Shown: positions 34,449-43,907, numbered from the stretch's first letter. The stretch: DNA of 64,000 nucleotides from Jingyaoa shaoxingensis (GCF_014385005.1 NZ_JACRSZ010000011.1:59668-123667), one strand, 5' to 3'. Notes: generated by a model from the sequence alone, not told the origin. Numbers and translations: made by a program.

Positions 34449-35468
34449 CTAGAACTGTTTCAGGAAACGAATGTCATTTTCGTACAGCAATCTCATGTCG
34501 TCGATTTCGTACTTCAACAGTGCAATACGTTCCAGACCTACACCAAAGGCAAATCCTGTGTATTCATTTGGGTCAATACCACACATCTCCAGTACGTGAG
34601 GATGTACCATACCGCAGCCCAGAATCTCAATCCATCCTGATCCCTTACAGAAACGGCATCCCTTTCCGCCACACTTGAAGCAGCTTACATCCACTTCCGC
34701 ACTTGGCTCTGTGAATGGGAAATGATGCGGACGGAACTTGGTCTTTGTCTCCGGTCCGAACAGTTCTTTTGCAAACTCTTCCAGTGTTCCCTTCAGATCG
34801 GCAAATGTAATGTTCTTATCTACTACCAGGCCTTCAATCTGGTGGAAGGATGGTGAATGGGTTGCATCCACTTCGTCAGAACGGAATACACGTCCCGGAG
34901 AAATCATACGAATCGGCAGCTTGCCTTTTTCCATGGTACGTGCCTGTACCGGAGAAGTCTGGGTTCTCAGTACAATGTCTTTATTAATATAGAAAGTATC
35001 CTGTTCGTCCTTTGCCGGATGGTTTGCAGGAATATTTAATTTCTCAAAGTTGTATTCATCATATTCTACTTCCGGTCCTTCGATGACTTCATACCCCATA
35101 CCAATGAAGATACGCTCTACTTCTTCCAGCGCGATGGTATTCGGATGTCTGTGACCTACATTGTTCTTCTTTGCAGGAAGTGTAACGTCAATGACTTCTG
35201 CCTTTAACTGTGCTTCTCTTGCCTTTGCTTCCAGCTTCTTCTTTGTCTCATCCAAAACTTCTTCAATGGCTACTCTGGTCTCATTTACCATTTGTCCTAC
35301 CTTCGGACGATCCTCTGGAGCAACATCCTTCATACTCTTTAATACAGCAGTCAGTTCTCCCTTTTTACCAAGGAATGCTACTCTTACGTCATTTAATTTT
35401 TCCAGAGCATCAGACTGTTCAATCTGTTTCATGGCTTCTTCTCTGATCGCCTGCAGTTTATCTTTCAT
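34449..35468 (-). CDS. pheS: Phenylalanine-tRNA ligase alpha subunit
   Basis: The 339-residue class II aminoacyl-tRNA synthetase subunit has an N-terminal coiled coil, motif 1 around [20 protein letters not shown], motif 2 ([20 protein letters not shown]) and motif 3 ([20 protein letters not shown]). [20 protein letters not shown] segment is a Cys-rich insertion seen in Firmicutes PheS. AAGGAGAAAAAAG precedes the start. Expression is controlled by the upstream T-box. Confidence 0.97.
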   Translation of the reverse strand: MKDKLQAIREEAMKQIEQSDALEKLNDVRVAFLGKKGELTAVLKSMKDVAPEDRPKVGQMVNETRVAIEEVLDETKKKLEAKAREAQLKAEVIDVTLPAKKNNVGHRHPNTIALEEVERIFIGMGYEVIEGPEVEYDEYNFEKLNIPANHPAKDEQDTFYINKDIVLRTQTSPVQARTMEKGKLPIRMISPGRVFRSDEVDATHSPSFHQIEGLVVDKNITFADLKGTLEEFAKELFGPETKTKFRPHHFPFTEPSAEVDVSCFKCGGKGCRFCKGSGWIEILGCGMVHPHVLEMCGIDPNEYTGFAFGVGLERIALLKYEIDDMRLLYENDIRFLKQF

Positions 35469-35515
35469 CTTTTTTCTCCTTCTTTTTAAAATTCATACGG
35501 GGGACTCCCATACGA

Positions 35516-35782
35516 TAAAAAAAGCTCCATCCCCAAAATAGGGACGAAGCTGTATGATCCGTGGTACCACCCTGATTCCTGTCATCTGACAGGCACTCGG
35601 CATGCGTAACGTGCAAGATACGTCATTCCCTAATCAATCACTTCAGGAATGCAGCTCCGGTGTGAAATTCAAATCCTTATCTGAACCTGAGCCAGCTTCC
35701 AGCCGATGACTGCCTCTCTCTGTCGGAAAATAAGGTTCTACTGAACACTTTCATAGCCTTTTGATTTACTCAATATCTTTGA
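35516..35782 (-). promoter_or_regulatory. Phe T-box leader of pheST
   Basis: On the minus strand the conserved T-box GGGTGGTACCACGG lies at 35559-35573. It can pair in the antiterminator; the competing terminator (AGCTTCGTCCC / GGGGATGGAGCT with seven T) lies at 35517-35551. In stem I the sequence GAATTTCACA places UUC (35666-35664), a Phe codon, as specifier. Uncharged tRNA-Phe would stabilise the antiterminator and allow pheST transcription. Confidence 0.95.
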
Positions 35783-35786
35783 CTAT

Positions 35787-35814
35787 TCTATACCTGTTTC
35801 TTCTTTTTTGTCAA
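35787..35814 (-). promoter_or_regulatory. Promoter of the pheST T-box transcript
   Basis: TTGACA (35814-35809) and TATAGA (35792-35787) are separated by 16 bases on the minus strand, close to the sigma-A consensus and just upstream of the T-box leader. Confidence 0.8.
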
Positions 35815-35852
35815 GTATCAAATCGTTGTTGGACACAGATTAAACAGTAACA

Positions 35853-36698
35853 TCAAACCTGTTCCGTGATAAAAGAATCCGGATATTCCAGGTAACAGTT
35901 CACTTCTGCGCCTAAAAACAGCAGCCACATACAGAAATACAGCCACAGCATCATCATGGCCACCGTAGTCAGACTTCCGTATACACTGACCCTGTTACTT
36001 TTTGCAAAATAACTGAAATAGATGGAAAATCCATAAGACAGTATCGACCATGCCGCTGCCGTGAAAACAGCACCAGGTATCTGCCTGATCACTGACATCT
36101 TACAGTTTGGCAGGGCTGTATACAAAGATATGAAGATCAGTGACAGGATTCCAAGGGATGCCACTGCCCTAAAACTAATAATCAGTCCCGTCAACTCTCC
36201 CAGCACCGGAATATACTGCAGCAGACGATCCTGAATCCAGTTACCAAACAACAGCACGACCATGGCCATAAAAATCGCAATTACCAGAAATACAATATAG
36301 ATCCCGGAGCGCATTCTCATATAGATGTAATTACGGTTCTCTCCTACATTTCTCACAGAATTCAGTCCATTGGTAATAGCCAGTACACTTCGGCTGGTGG
36401 CCCAGACTGCTGCAATCACAGTTCCGGAGAGCAACGCCGTAGACTGGGTAAACAGATCCTTTACAATCTCTGCAATCAGATCATAAAAGCTTGCCGGAAG
36501 CACCTCCATCAATATCGACATCAGCATCTCCGGAGACAGTTCCGTATACTGAAGCAGCGTCAGAAGAAGCATAAAAAAAGGTACAAAACCCATAATTACA
36601 AAAAACGCCGATTCTGCCGCTGCTGCACTGACCCGGTCTTTTTTCATTTTTTTCATAAAACGCATCACGATTTCTTTGATGCTCTGAAATTTCATCAT
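35853..36698 (-). CDS. YihY/BrkB-family membrane protein
   Basis: The 281-residue protein has about six membrane segments (for example SAFFVIMGFVPFFMLLLTLL, IVFLVIAIFMAMVVLLFG, ILSLIFISLYTALPN, TVAMMMLWLYFCMWLLFLGA) and family-typical KKDRVSAAAAESAFF and PGAVFTAAAWSILSYGFSIY. The family was once called RNase BN but is an inner-membrane protein of uncertain function. The ATG at 36698 follows GAAGAGGAAAGA and is preferred over an upstream GTG at 36758 (20 residues longer) that has no clear site. It ends before the pheST leader and is transcribed in the same direction. Confidence 0.9.
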   Translation of the reverse strand: MMKFQSIKEIVMRFMKKMKKDRVSAAAAESAFFVIMGFVPFFMLLLTLLQYTELSPEMLMSILMEVLPASFYDLIAEIVKDLFTQSTALLSGTVIAAVWATSRSVLAITNGLNSVRNVGENRNYIYMRMRSGIYIVFLVIAIFMAMVVLLFGNWIQDRLLQYIPVLGELTGLIISFRAVASLGILSLIFISLYTALPNCKMSVIRQIPGAVFTAAAWSILSYGFSIYFSYFAKSNRVSVYGSLTTVAMMMLWLYFCMWLLFLGAEVNCYLEYPDSFITEQV

Positions 36699-36852
36699 TC
36701 TTTCCTCTTCCAGATCGGTAAAGTTTTTCATCGTTTTATCGTAACTGTTTAGCCCCACTGTAAAGGTACTGAACAGATTCGTTTTATCTTATCATGTTTT
36801 TCCCTGTTTCGCAATGGCACATGCATGTCTGTGTGTCACTTTACTTTATTGA

Positions 36853-36880
36853 TTGTACAGATCTGTTATGCTAATATTAT
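36853..36880 (+). promoter_or_regulatory. Promoter of the YitT-family gene
   Basis: TTGTAC and TATTAT are spaced 16 bases on the plus strand, about 90 bases before the gene. Confidence 0.6.
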
Positions 36881-36970
36881 AGTATAGTTATCAGTTTTCG
36901 CAGCTGTTCATCAGCTTTACAGTTACCGGGAACAAGAAACGATATTTATTATTTATAAAGGAGTATGTAC

Positions 36971-37846
36971 ATGAATACAAAAGATCAGGCAACTTTACCT
37001 GTATCACAGATTTTCAAAGAATATGTCATTATCACTGTGGCAGTTTTCATTATGGACATTGGAATCTATATATTTAAGTTCCCCAACAATTTTTCTTTCG
37101 GCGGGGTATCCGGTATGGCCGTTGTTATCTGCCGTTTTCTTCCATTTACCGCGGCACAGATCAACCTGTTTATCAATCTGCTTCTGCTGCTGATTGGTTT
37201 TGCTGTACTCGGCCGCAATTTTGGCATCAAAACAGCCTATGTAACAGTGCTTTCTTCTATTTTACTGAATATTTTTGAAAAAGCATTTCCAATGTCTCAT
37301 CCGCTGACTGATGAGATTATGCTGGAGCTTTGCTTCGCTATTATCCTCCCGGCCATCGCAGCTGCTCTTCTGTTTTTTGAAAACGCTTCCGGCGGAGGTA
37401 CGGATATCATTGCCATGATTATCAAAAAATATTCTACTATGAATATTTCTACTGCTTTACTGTTTACAGATCTGATCGTTGTGATTATCTCTTTTCTGGT
37501 TTTTGATACCATCACCGGTCTGTGTTCCATTCTGGGACTGATGGCAAAAACTCTGTTGATTGACAAGGCCATTGAACGCATGAAGCTGAACAAATTTTTT
37601 ACCATTATATCCAGCAATCCGCAGCCAATCTGTGATTTTATCACGCAGGATCTGAAGCACAGTGCCACCGTTTACCAGGCGGTCGGTGCCTACTCTCATC
37701 AGAACCGTACCGTGATTCTTGCTGTTGTTGATGTAAAGCAGGCTATTCTTCTCCAACGCTTTATACACCGCACGGAACCGACCGCCTTTACAGCTATCAC
37801 AAAGAGTAGTGAAATCGTAGGAAAGGGATTCATGAGCTATATCTGA
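36971..37846 (+). CDS. YitT-family membrane protein
   Basis: The 291-residue protein has an N-terminal block of membrane helices (IITVAVFIMDIGIYIFK, LFINLLLLLIGFAVLG, CFAIILPAIAAALLFF) with the YitT signature NNFSFGGVSGMAVV and ENASGGGTDIIAMIIKKY. A soluble C-terminal DUF2179 domain (FTIISSNPQPICDFI, HQNRTVILAVVDVKQAILLQ) completes it. Function is unknown. AAAGGAG lies 7 bases before ATG 36971, whereas ATG 36965 is too close. Its 3' end overlaps the converging SpoIID-like gene by 17 bases. Confidence 0.9.
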   Translation: MNTKDQATLPVSQIFKEYVIITVAVFIMDIGIYIFKFPNNFSFGGVSGMAVVICRFLPFTAAQINLFINLLLLLIGFAVLGRNFGIKTAYVTVLSSILLNIFEKAFPMSHPLTDEIMLELCFAIILPAIAAALLFFENASGGGTDIIAMIIKKYSTMNISTALLFTDLIVVIISFLVFDTITGLCSILGLMAKTLLIDKAIERMKLNKFFTIISSNPQPICDFITQDLKHSATVYQAVGAYSHQNRTVILAVVDVKQAILLQRFIHRTEPTAFTAITKSSEIVGKGFMSYI

Positions 37847-39182
37847 CAATCTCGATTGCTCCATAATAGTTCTTCAGAATCTCTTCATAGTTTTCGCCCT
37901 GCTCAGCCATATGTTTCGCCCCGTTCTGACTTAAACCTTCTCCGTGTCCATATCCGCCTCCTAATATCTCATATCCGGTAAGACCCTCCTCTTCCGTCAC
38001 CGGATTCAGAAGGATAAATGCACTTGGCAAAAGTTGCCACCCTTCCCGGGTGCTTTCATCCTGCAGGGTAATCACAGGATCCGCCAGTGCCAGAAACTGG
38101 CGGATCTGATATTCTCCTTCTATTTTTTCACACACACTTTTTCTCCCTGTGCTTTTTTGTCCTGCCACTTCCAGACAGACTGCCGCACCTCTGTCATCTC
38201 TTTCTGTAATCTCCAGGCTCTCAATTCTTTTCCATTCTGTTTTTGCCTGCAAATCTGACAGCCGGATGCTGGTTTTCCAACGATACATGGGTTCTTCTGC
38301 CTCCACAGAACGCTTCTTGTCTTCCTGCAGAAAAGCCGCAAATACGCTATCTTCTGACAGATCCATATGAAGATCCAGGCCACAGGATGTGGAATAATAA
38401 CGGGCATCTGCCAGCACTCCATCCTGCATCATCACCAGCCCTGCTGTCTCTTTTACTGCCTGATCGGTTTCCTCTCCGTGGCAGCGATTGTTATAGACCT
38501 GATAGGACGTACTGTCATCCAGATCCGCCCCGTACGCTTTTGCCCGCCCACTTTCCTGCTGCTGTATAGCATAGGTCCGTGCACAGATGGCCTGCGCTTT
38601 CAATGCTTCCGTTGGAAAAGATGCCGACATCTCACTTGGCAATACTCCGCAGAGATAATCTTCCAGCGACAGCACATTCACCAAAAGCAGCCCCTGATCT
38701 GTCTTTCGTATCTCCAAACTGCCCTCATATCCGATATCTTCTTCCGCCCTCCCCAGTTCCGGAAAATAAAACATGCCTCCATCAGAAGAAACTTGCAGCA
38801 CATCCTCTTTTGCAAAGAGATCACTCTGGGATGTAATTCGAATCTCCTCTCCTGCTCTGCACAGACTGCTGTTTTCCCCATTTCGGATCTTATAATCTCC
38901 GTCACTGGTAAGGCAGATATCCGTATGGTACTCCGATGCATATCCGTCACTTTTTAAAAGTACACGGATTTCCCGCTCCGATCCCAGCGCTGTCTGTACC
39001 ACATTTTCCTTCTGTGTTTCTGTGTCCTCCTGTATCCCTGTTCCCGTCTGATCCATATTTTCCTGCTGTAACACAGTAATAAGCTTCTTCCGATTCTCTG
39101 TATGGCTCCCATACTTCAGTTCCAGTATTCCCCAGAAAAATGTCAATAGCAGCAGTCCACACAGTATGATGATTTTCTTCAT
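37830..39182 (-). CDS. SpoIID/LytB-domain protein
   Basis: The 450-residue protein has an N-terminal membrane anchor (IIILCGLLLLTFFWGILEL), then a SpoIID domain: SLEDYLCGVLPSEMSASFPT, EALKAQAICARTYAIQQQES, and the C-terminal GGGYGHGEGLSQNGAKHMAE. SpoIID proteins are lytic transglycosylases that trim peptidoglycan, best known in spore engulfment; this member may act in sporulation or general wall remodelling. The start at 39182 lies behind AGAAAATGGGGAAT; upstream codons lack a site. Confidence 0.9.
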   Translation of the reverse strand: MKKIIILCGLLLLTFFWGILELKYGSHTENRKKLITVLQQENMDQTGTGIQEDTETQKENVVQTALGSEREIRVLLKSDGYASEYHTDICLTSDGDYKIRNGENSSLCRAGEEIRITSQSDLFAKEDVLQVSSDGGMFYFPELGRAEEDIGYEGSLEIRKTDQGLLLVNVLSLEDYLCGVLPSEMSASFPTEALKAQAICARTYAIQQQESGRAKAYGADLDDSTSYQVYNNRCHGEETDQAVKETAGLVMMQDGVLADARYYSTSCGLDLHMDLSEDSVFAAFLQEDKKRSVEAEEPMYRWKTSIRLSDLQAKTEWKRIESLEITERDDRGAAVCLEVAGQKSTGRKSVCEKIEGEYQIRQFLALADPVITLQDESTREGWQLLPSAFILLNPVTEEEGLTGYEILGGGYGHGEGLSQNGAKHMAEQGENYEEILKNYYGAIEIVRYSS

Positions 39183-39205
39183 ATTCCCCATTTTCTCCCA
39201 GAAAA

Positions 39206-39240
39206 AAAGAAACGGCATACTTTCTGTACCCGTTTCTTTT
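39206..39240 (-). terminator. Terminator after galM
   Basis: AAAGAAACGG pairs with CCGTTTCTTT followed by further T on the minus strand. Confidence 0.8.
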
Positions 39241-39275
39241 ATCCTATGTTTCTTTTTCAGTTTTATGATTGCCGC

Positions 39276-40325
39276 TTATTCTGCACTGAACTTATAGATG
39301 GTTGTAGTAGAATAGATATCTCCTGCCTTCAGTATCGGAGATACAAAATTCTCATGATGGATTGCATCTGGGAAGAACTGGGTCTCCAGGCACAGACCGC
39401 CACGTTTCTGGTATGCTTTTCCGTCCTTGCCTATCCAGGAGTTCTCAATGAAATTACCTGTGTAGAACTGTACGCCCACACAGTCTGTAAATACTTCCAT
39501 CTTTCTTCCACTGACCGGAGCTTTCACTTCTGCGATCTTCTTCACAGTTCCGTCCGGTTTTAATGCAAAGTTATGGTCATAACCGCCACCCATCTTCAGT
39601 TGTTCATTATCTTTCTCAATATCCTGTCCGATGCGCTTTGCTGTGCGGAAATCAAACGGTGTTCCCTCTACGGATCCGATTACACCGGTAGGAATCGCTT
39701 CTGCATCAATCTCTGTGAAACCATCTGCATCCAGCTGTAATGTATGATCCAGAATACTTCCGTTATCATGTCCTTCCAGATTAAAATAGGAATGATTGGT
39801 CATATTGGCAATGGTATCTTTGTCTGACTTGCCCTCATAATGAATCTTAATTTCATTGTCATCTGTCAGTGTATAGGTAACAGACACTTCAAAATTACCA
39901 GGATATCCCTGTTCCATATCCGGACTCAGTCTGGAAAATGTCACAGAAGATGCTGCTTCATCCGTCTTCATATCCCATATCTGAGAATCGTATCCGTTAT
40001 TTCCACTATGCAGATTATTCTTATTCTCATTCTGATCCAGATGATAAGTCACACCGTTGATCTCAAAAGCTGCTCCACCGATACGATTGCCGCTCCGTCC
40101 TATGCAGGCTCCAAGAAATCCACCATTCTTCGCATAATCAGTTACATCTGCATAACCAAGAACCACATCATCATGTCTGCCATTCTTATCCGGCACTACT
40201 GCACCTACCAGCGTTGCACCATAATTAGTCACTTCGATTGACATGCCGTTCTTGTTGGCAATGGTCACCAGCTTTGCTTCTCTGCCGTCTGACAGTCTGC
40301 CAAAATCACTTACTTTCATTCCCAT
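39276..40325 (-). CDS. galM: Aldose 1-epimerase (mutarotase)
   Basis: The 349-residue enzyme interconverts alpha and beta anomers of galactose and glucose. Family motifs include VTNYGATLVGAVVPDKNGRH, DDVVLGYADVTDYAKNGGFL, ACIGRSGNRIGGAAFEINGV, the catalytic His in NMTNHSYFNLEGHDNG and Asp/His in MGGGYDHNFAL, and FTDCVGVQFYTGNF. ATG 40325 follows AAGGAGATTGGGGAAG; longer upstream readings run into the 6S RNA region. It follows the 6S gene but is separated by a terminator. Confidence 0.95.
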   Translation of the reverse strand: MGMKVSDFGRLSDGREAKLVTIANKNGMSIEVTNYGATLVGAVVPDKNGRHDDVVLGYADVTDYAKNGGFLGACIGRSGNRIGGAAFEINGVTYHLDQNENKNNLHSGNNGYDSQIWDMKTDEAASSVTFSRLSPDMEQGYPGNFEVSVTYTLTDDNEIKIHYEGKSDKDTIANMTNHSYFNLEGHDNGSILDHTLQLDADGFTEIDAEAIPTGVIGSVEGTPFDFRTAKRIGQDIEKDNEQLKMGGGYDHNFALKPDGTVKKIAEVKAPVSGRKMEVFTDCVGVQFYTGNFIENSWIGKDGKAYQKRGGLCLETQFFPDAIHHENFVSPILKAGDIYSTTTIYKFSAE

Positions 40326-40377
40326 CTTCCCCAATCTCCTTCTTATTTCATTATATATTTCGTTGCTCGCGTAAATG

Positions 40378-40402
40378 AAAAAAGGACCCTGAGGTCCTTT
40401 TT
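40378..40402. terminator. Bidirectional terminator ending the 6S RNA
   Basis: AAAAAAGGACC and GGTCCTTTTTT form a perfect stem around CTGA and work on both strands; on the minus strand it ends the 6S transcript. Confidence 0.9.
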
Positions 40403-40607
40403 TAATACCCAAAATGCCGGTTCCTACCTTTTGACTCCTAGCGAAGCTAGGTGGGTAACCGCAACCGCTCTTCTGCCTTCCCCTGACAAATGGGGGCCTG
40501 ACATCCAATTGGCAATATAAGAATCCCGTTTAAAGTAATGTAGGTTCAAAACAGTAGAAGTTGTCGAACATCCCAGGCAAATGATCAACTTCTCTTTACG
40601 ATTCATC
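40403..40607 (-). ncRNA. ssrS: 6S RNA
   Basis: The minus-strand transcript from about 40607 has the 6S hallmarks. A 5' GGGATGTTCGACAAC segment parallels the E. coli 5' GAGATGTTCGCAAG, and a 3' CCGGCATTTTGGG arm parallels GGCGGCATCTCGG. TGCC and GGCA can pair to close it, CCTAC pairs with GTAGG, and a strong CCTAGC/GCTAGG hairpin and a CCCC/GGGG hairpin lie inside. A consensus promoter precedes it and a terminator follows. 6S RNA binds sigma-A RNA polymerase in stationary phase. Mature ends are estimated. Confidence 0.82.
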
Positions 40608-40614
40608 TTTTATT

Positions 40615-40643
40615 ATTATCGCATTCCGAGGCTCAAAAGTCAA
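40615..40643 (-). promoter_or_regulatory. Promoter of the 6S RNA gene
   Basis: TTGACT (40643-40638) and GATAAT (40620-40615) are separated by 17 bases on the minus strand. Confidence 0.85.
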
Positions 40644-40721
40644 GTCCCGAAACCATTGATCATCTGGTATATCATTCTTTCCGTTACTATTCACTGTGCA
40701 GTCAGTAAATCTTTTTACAGA

Positions 40722-41093
40722 TTATTTTTTCAGCTTTTTCGTTGTCTGTGGCCAGTATTTTTCTCCGGACTTTTTCACAACCATTGCAAACCAGACCGTT
40801 ACCGCAAGGAAAACAGCAATAACTACAAGATACCATTTGCCCAGCAATCCTGTCTGGGTCTCCAGAACACCAAATCCACCGCATATCAGCACTGCAATTC
40901 CATACAGCAGTATTTTATTCTCTACTTCTTTGATATATGCTGCTTTGTCTGTACACTTTTTTACATTCGTGCCCTTCGGAAGCAGTAAGCCTTCTTTGAT
41001 CTCACCTTTGAACTTCAAAAGGTAATAACAGTATATAATGTATGCACCTGATCCCAGGATAATCAGATCCATCAGTGAAAACATTGAATCCAT
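40722..41093 (-). CDS. Small membrane protein of unknown function
   Basis: The 123-residue protein has an N-terminal membrane segment (LIILGSGAYIIYCYYLL) and two more (ILLYGIAVLICGGFGVL, WYLVVIAVFLAVTVWFAMVV), with a charged loop (GEIKEGLLLPKGTNVKKCTD) between and a basic tail. It lies 12 bases after thrC and has a strong site (TAGGAGGGAGAGAAC), so it is probably co-expressed with thrC. No family name can be given. Confidence 0.8.
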   Translation of the reverse strand: MDSMFSLMDLIILGSGAYIIYCYYLLKFKGEIKEGLLLPKGTNVKKCTDKAAYIKEVENKILLYGIAVLICGGFGVLETQTGLLGKWYLVVIAVFLAVTVWFAMVVKKSGEKYWPQTTKKLKK

Positions 41094-41105
41094 GTTCTCT
41101 CCCTC

Positions 41106-42596
41106 CTAATTGATCCCAAGAATCTTCTTTACTGCTTTCTTCATATCCGCAGTCTCTACTACGGTATCATGCAGAACCGGTGCCGTACGGATCTCTTCAA
41201 TCGCTGCCGGTACCTTCACTCCGGAAATACGTGACAGTTCATCTACCAGTTCAAAGTCTGTCATGCTGCCGCTGTCTTTGTGCAGTGCGTCCATCACGCT
41301 TCTTGTAAACTTATAAGGACTTGCTGTGGAAGCAATCACAGTCTTGGTATGATCACCGCTCTCTTCACTATACTTATGATATACGCTGGAAGCGACCGCC
41401 GTATGAGTATCCATCACATAGCCGCATGTCTCATACATTCTGGCAATCTCTTTTGCTACTTCTTCTTCTGTGGCAAATCCACCTGCGAAATCTTTTAATT
41501 TTTCCTTCATCTCCGGTGTGATCTCATATTTTCCTTCTGTAGTCAGTGACTGCATCAGAGTCTTGTTCTTATCTGCATCTTCCCCTGCGATCTTATAAAT
41601 CAGACGCTCCAGGTTGCTGGAAATCAGAATATCCATAGACGGTGAGGTTGTAAGAATAAAATCTCTGTTCCTGTTATATTCCCCAGTCTGGAAGAAATCA
41701 TACAATACTTTATTGTCATTGGATGCACAGATCAGTTTGGCAATCGGCACACCCATGTTCTTTGCATAATATGCTGCCAGAATATTTCCAAAGTTACCGG
41801 TAGGAACCACTACATTCATCGGTTCATTCTCAGCCAGTTCCCCTGCTGCACGAAGCTTTGCATATGCATATACATAATAAACTACCTGCGGAACCAGACG
41901 ACCGATATTGATAGAATTGGCAGATGAAAACTGGAAACCTGCCTGATTCATCTCTGCTGCAAGTTCCTTATCTCCAAACATCTTCTTTACGCCGGTCTGT
42001 GCGTCATCAAAGTTGCCCTTGATGCCTACTACATAAGTATTCTTTCCCTTCTGTGTCACCATCTGTTTTTCCTGAATCGGACTGACACCATTCTTTGGAT
42101 AAAATACAATAATTCTGGTTCCCGGAACATCTGCAAATCCCGCCAGAGCTGCCTTGCCGGTATCCCCTGATGTAGCAGTCAGAATCACAATCTCATTTTC
42201 CACGTGATTCTTTTTTGCTGATGTGGTAAGAAGGTGCGGCAGAATCGAAAGTGCCATATCTTTAAATGCGATGGTTGCACCATGAAACAGTTCCAGATAA
42301 AAGACGCCATCTTCCTTCTTCAGAGGAGCAATTTCTTTTGTATCAAACTTATCATCATAGGCTCTTGCAATACAGTTCTTCAGTTCTTCTTCTGTAAAAT
42401 CCGCAAAGAAAAGCTTCATTACTTCATAGGCTGTCTCCTGATAACTCATGCCTGCGAGCTGATCCATTGTCACATCCAGTGCCGGAATCTGCTGTGGTAC
42501 AAATAAACCTCCATCTTCTGCCAGACCTTTTAAAATTGCCTGTGATGCGGTCACTGTCCCTTCCGTGCTTCTTGTGCTTCTATATAATACTTCCAT
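41106..42596 (-). CDS. thrC: Threonine synthase
   Basis: The 496-residue PLP enzyme converts O-phosphohomoserine to threonine. It has the N-terminal EVLYRSTRSTEGTVTASQAI of the long threonine synthase class, the PLP-Lys in LFHGATIAFKDMALSILPHL, and the phosphate-binding ILTATSGDTGKAALAGFADV and VVVPTGNFGNILAAYYAKNM. Length is typical of this class. ATG 42596 lies behind GGAACGGTGGGAAA; upstream codons lack a site. Confidence 0.95.
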   Translation of the reverse strand: MEVLYRSTRSTEGTVTASQAILKGLAEDGGLFVPQQIPALDVTMDQLAGMSYQETAYEVMKLFFADFTEEELKNCIARAYDDKFDTKEIAPLKKEDGVFYLELFHGATIAFKDMALSILPHLLTTSAKKNHVENEIVILTATSGDTGKAALAGFADVPGTRIIVFYPKNGVSPIQEKQMVTQKGKNTYVVGIKGNFDDAQTGVKKMFGDKELAAEMNQAGFQFSSANSINIGRLVPQVVYYVYAYAKLRAAGELAENEPMNVVVPTGNFGNILAAYYAKNMGVPIAKLICASNDNKVLYDFFQTGEYNRNRDFILTTSPSMDILISSNLERLIYKIAGEDADKNKTLMQSLTTEGKYEITPEMKEKLKDFAGGFATEEEVAKEIARMYETCGYVMDTHTAVASSVYHKYSEESGDHTKTVIASTASPYKFTRSVMDALHKDSGSMTDFELVDELSRISGVKVPAAIEEIRTAPVLHDTVVETADMKKAVKKILGIN

Positions 42597-42705
42597 TTTC
42601 CCACCGTTCCTTTTCTTATTCGTATCTGTCCGGTATCCTTCCAGATAAAGTCTTGTTTCAGACATTTTTACCAAGTATAGCACACCTTTTTTTGTCACGC
42701 AACCC

Positions 42706-42800
42706 TGCAATCCTGCCGAAGGCTATATCAGATGGGGGATTGACTCCCACCACTGATACTGATTTATTGCTCGCCATCTACAGATGTGGGAGTCATTTCA
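42706..42800 (+). repeat. Palindromic repeat, copy 1 (distal module only)
   Basis: The element has outer arms CTATATCAG and CTGATATAG and inner arms GACTCCCAC and GTGGGAGTC, with the non-palindromic centre ACTGATACTGATTTATTGCT. It lies between the SleB-like gene and thrC. A hairpin AGAAGGACAGC/GCTGCCCTTCT follows immediately. The first module found in copies 2 and 3 is missing here; only CTGCAATCCTGCCG precedes. Confidence 0.85.
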
Positions 42801-42844
42801 CACCTGATATAGCAGCAAGAAGGACAGCTTACGCTGCCCTTCTG

Positions 42845-43720
42845 TTAAGATACCTGCTTATCATCTGATAAAGTATAATATTCATGTCCACCATGTACCA
42901 TCAGTGGTGTCAGATTCTCCTCAAACCATCCTATACTGGATGCATCCGAGCCGCTCCTTGCCATAAAGTACAGTGCTCCCTGGGATTCATCTTCCCCGGC
43001 CAGTACTCTGTCCACTGCTTCAATGGTAGACTGTGTAATCTCCACGGTATTGATTCTTCCGTCAATGGTCGGCTGAAACTGTGCAGAGCCATCAATCTGC
43101 TGCCATACAACGCCTTCTATTGTGTCTGGGAATCTCGTATCCCTCACTCTGTTCATAATAACATTGGCAATCAGCATTTTTCCTTCCAAGTCTTCTCCTG
43201 TTGCTTCTGCCTCTACAATCTGCAGCAGCGTGTAATACTCACTCTCCGGCATCTGATGACTTTTTACCACTTCTCTGGCATAAGAAAACACATTCTGTGC
43301 CGACTGTGCACTTTTACCAAGACTGGTACGTCTCCTTTCTGTACGGCTCGCTCTTGCGGCACCCACCAGTATGTTTTCATTCGCACTCGCAGTGTCTATC
43401 TCACTCGCTGCCTGGGAATATGCGTCCATGGTAATTGCACCATTTACGACTCCCATCAGTCCTGCCTGAAGCTGCTCTGTCGCTTCGGTTTCTTCCACCT
43501 CTGCGGCCTGAACTTCTATTATTCCTGTCTGCAACCCGGATGTCTTACCCATCCCTGCCGAAATCAGTATTCTGCTTCCCCCGCTAACCCCCAAAGCGCA
43601 CAGAAATACGATTGCTGCCAGAAATACCACGCGGACAACAGCAACGTGCTTCCGATATACACGTCTGGTTCGATGAATCATACGACACATAGCCGCCAGA
43701 AGTATATTTTCTACTTCCAT
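42845..43720 (-). CDS. SleB-type cell wall hydrolase, membrane-anchored
   Basis: The 291-residue protein has an N-terminal membrane anchor (VVRVVFLAAIVFLCALGVSG), a linker, and a C-terminal Hydrolase_2 (SleB) domain: EYYTLLQIVEAEATGEDLEG, KMLIANVIMNRVRDTRFPDT, VVWQQIDGSAQFQPTIDGRI and LYFMARSGSDASSIGWFEEN. The Glu in VEAEA is the likely catalytic residue. SleB proteins cleave cortex peptidoglycan in germination; those with a simple anchor may act on vegetative wall. ATG 43720 follows AGGGAGGAAGAACAGCAT. Confidence 0.9.
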   Translation of the reverse strand: MEVENILLAAMCRMIHRTRRVYRKHVAVVRVVFLAAIVFLCALGVSGGSRILISAGMGKTSGLQTGIIEVQAAEVEETEATEQLQAGLMGVVNGAITMDAYSQAASEIDTASANENILVGAARASRTERRRTSLGKSAQSAQNVFSYAREVVKSHQMPESEYYTLLQIVEAEATGEDLEGKMLIANVIMNRVRDTRFPDTIEGVVWQQIDGSAQFQPTIDGRINTVEITQSTIEAVDRVLAGEDESQGALYFMARSGSDASSIGWFEENLTPLMVHGGHEYYTLSDDKQVS

Positions 43721-43861
43721 ATGCTGTTCTTCCTCCCTTTCTCTGATAGTTACTCCCATCTTTTGATATTTTATTTCATTTCTGTTTCTTTGTCAACAAG
43801 TTATTCACATTTTTGTAATATTTATGTTGATATTTTTCATATTTTTTCACATTTTTGTGAC

Positions 43862-43907
43862 AAAAAAGGCGTTATCCCGCTTTTTTGTGTGGATAACGCC
43901 TTTTTTC
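43862..43907 (-). terminator. Terminator after leuA
   Basis: AAAAAAGGCGTTATCC pairs with GGATAACGCCTTTTTT over 16 bases around a loop; it lies 18 bases beyond the leuA stop and could act on both strands. Confidence 0.9.

Noticed and set aside
40424..40606. 60-residue minus-strand frame in the gap before galM
   Set aside because: It coincides with the 6S RNA gene and its start has no proper ribosome binding site.
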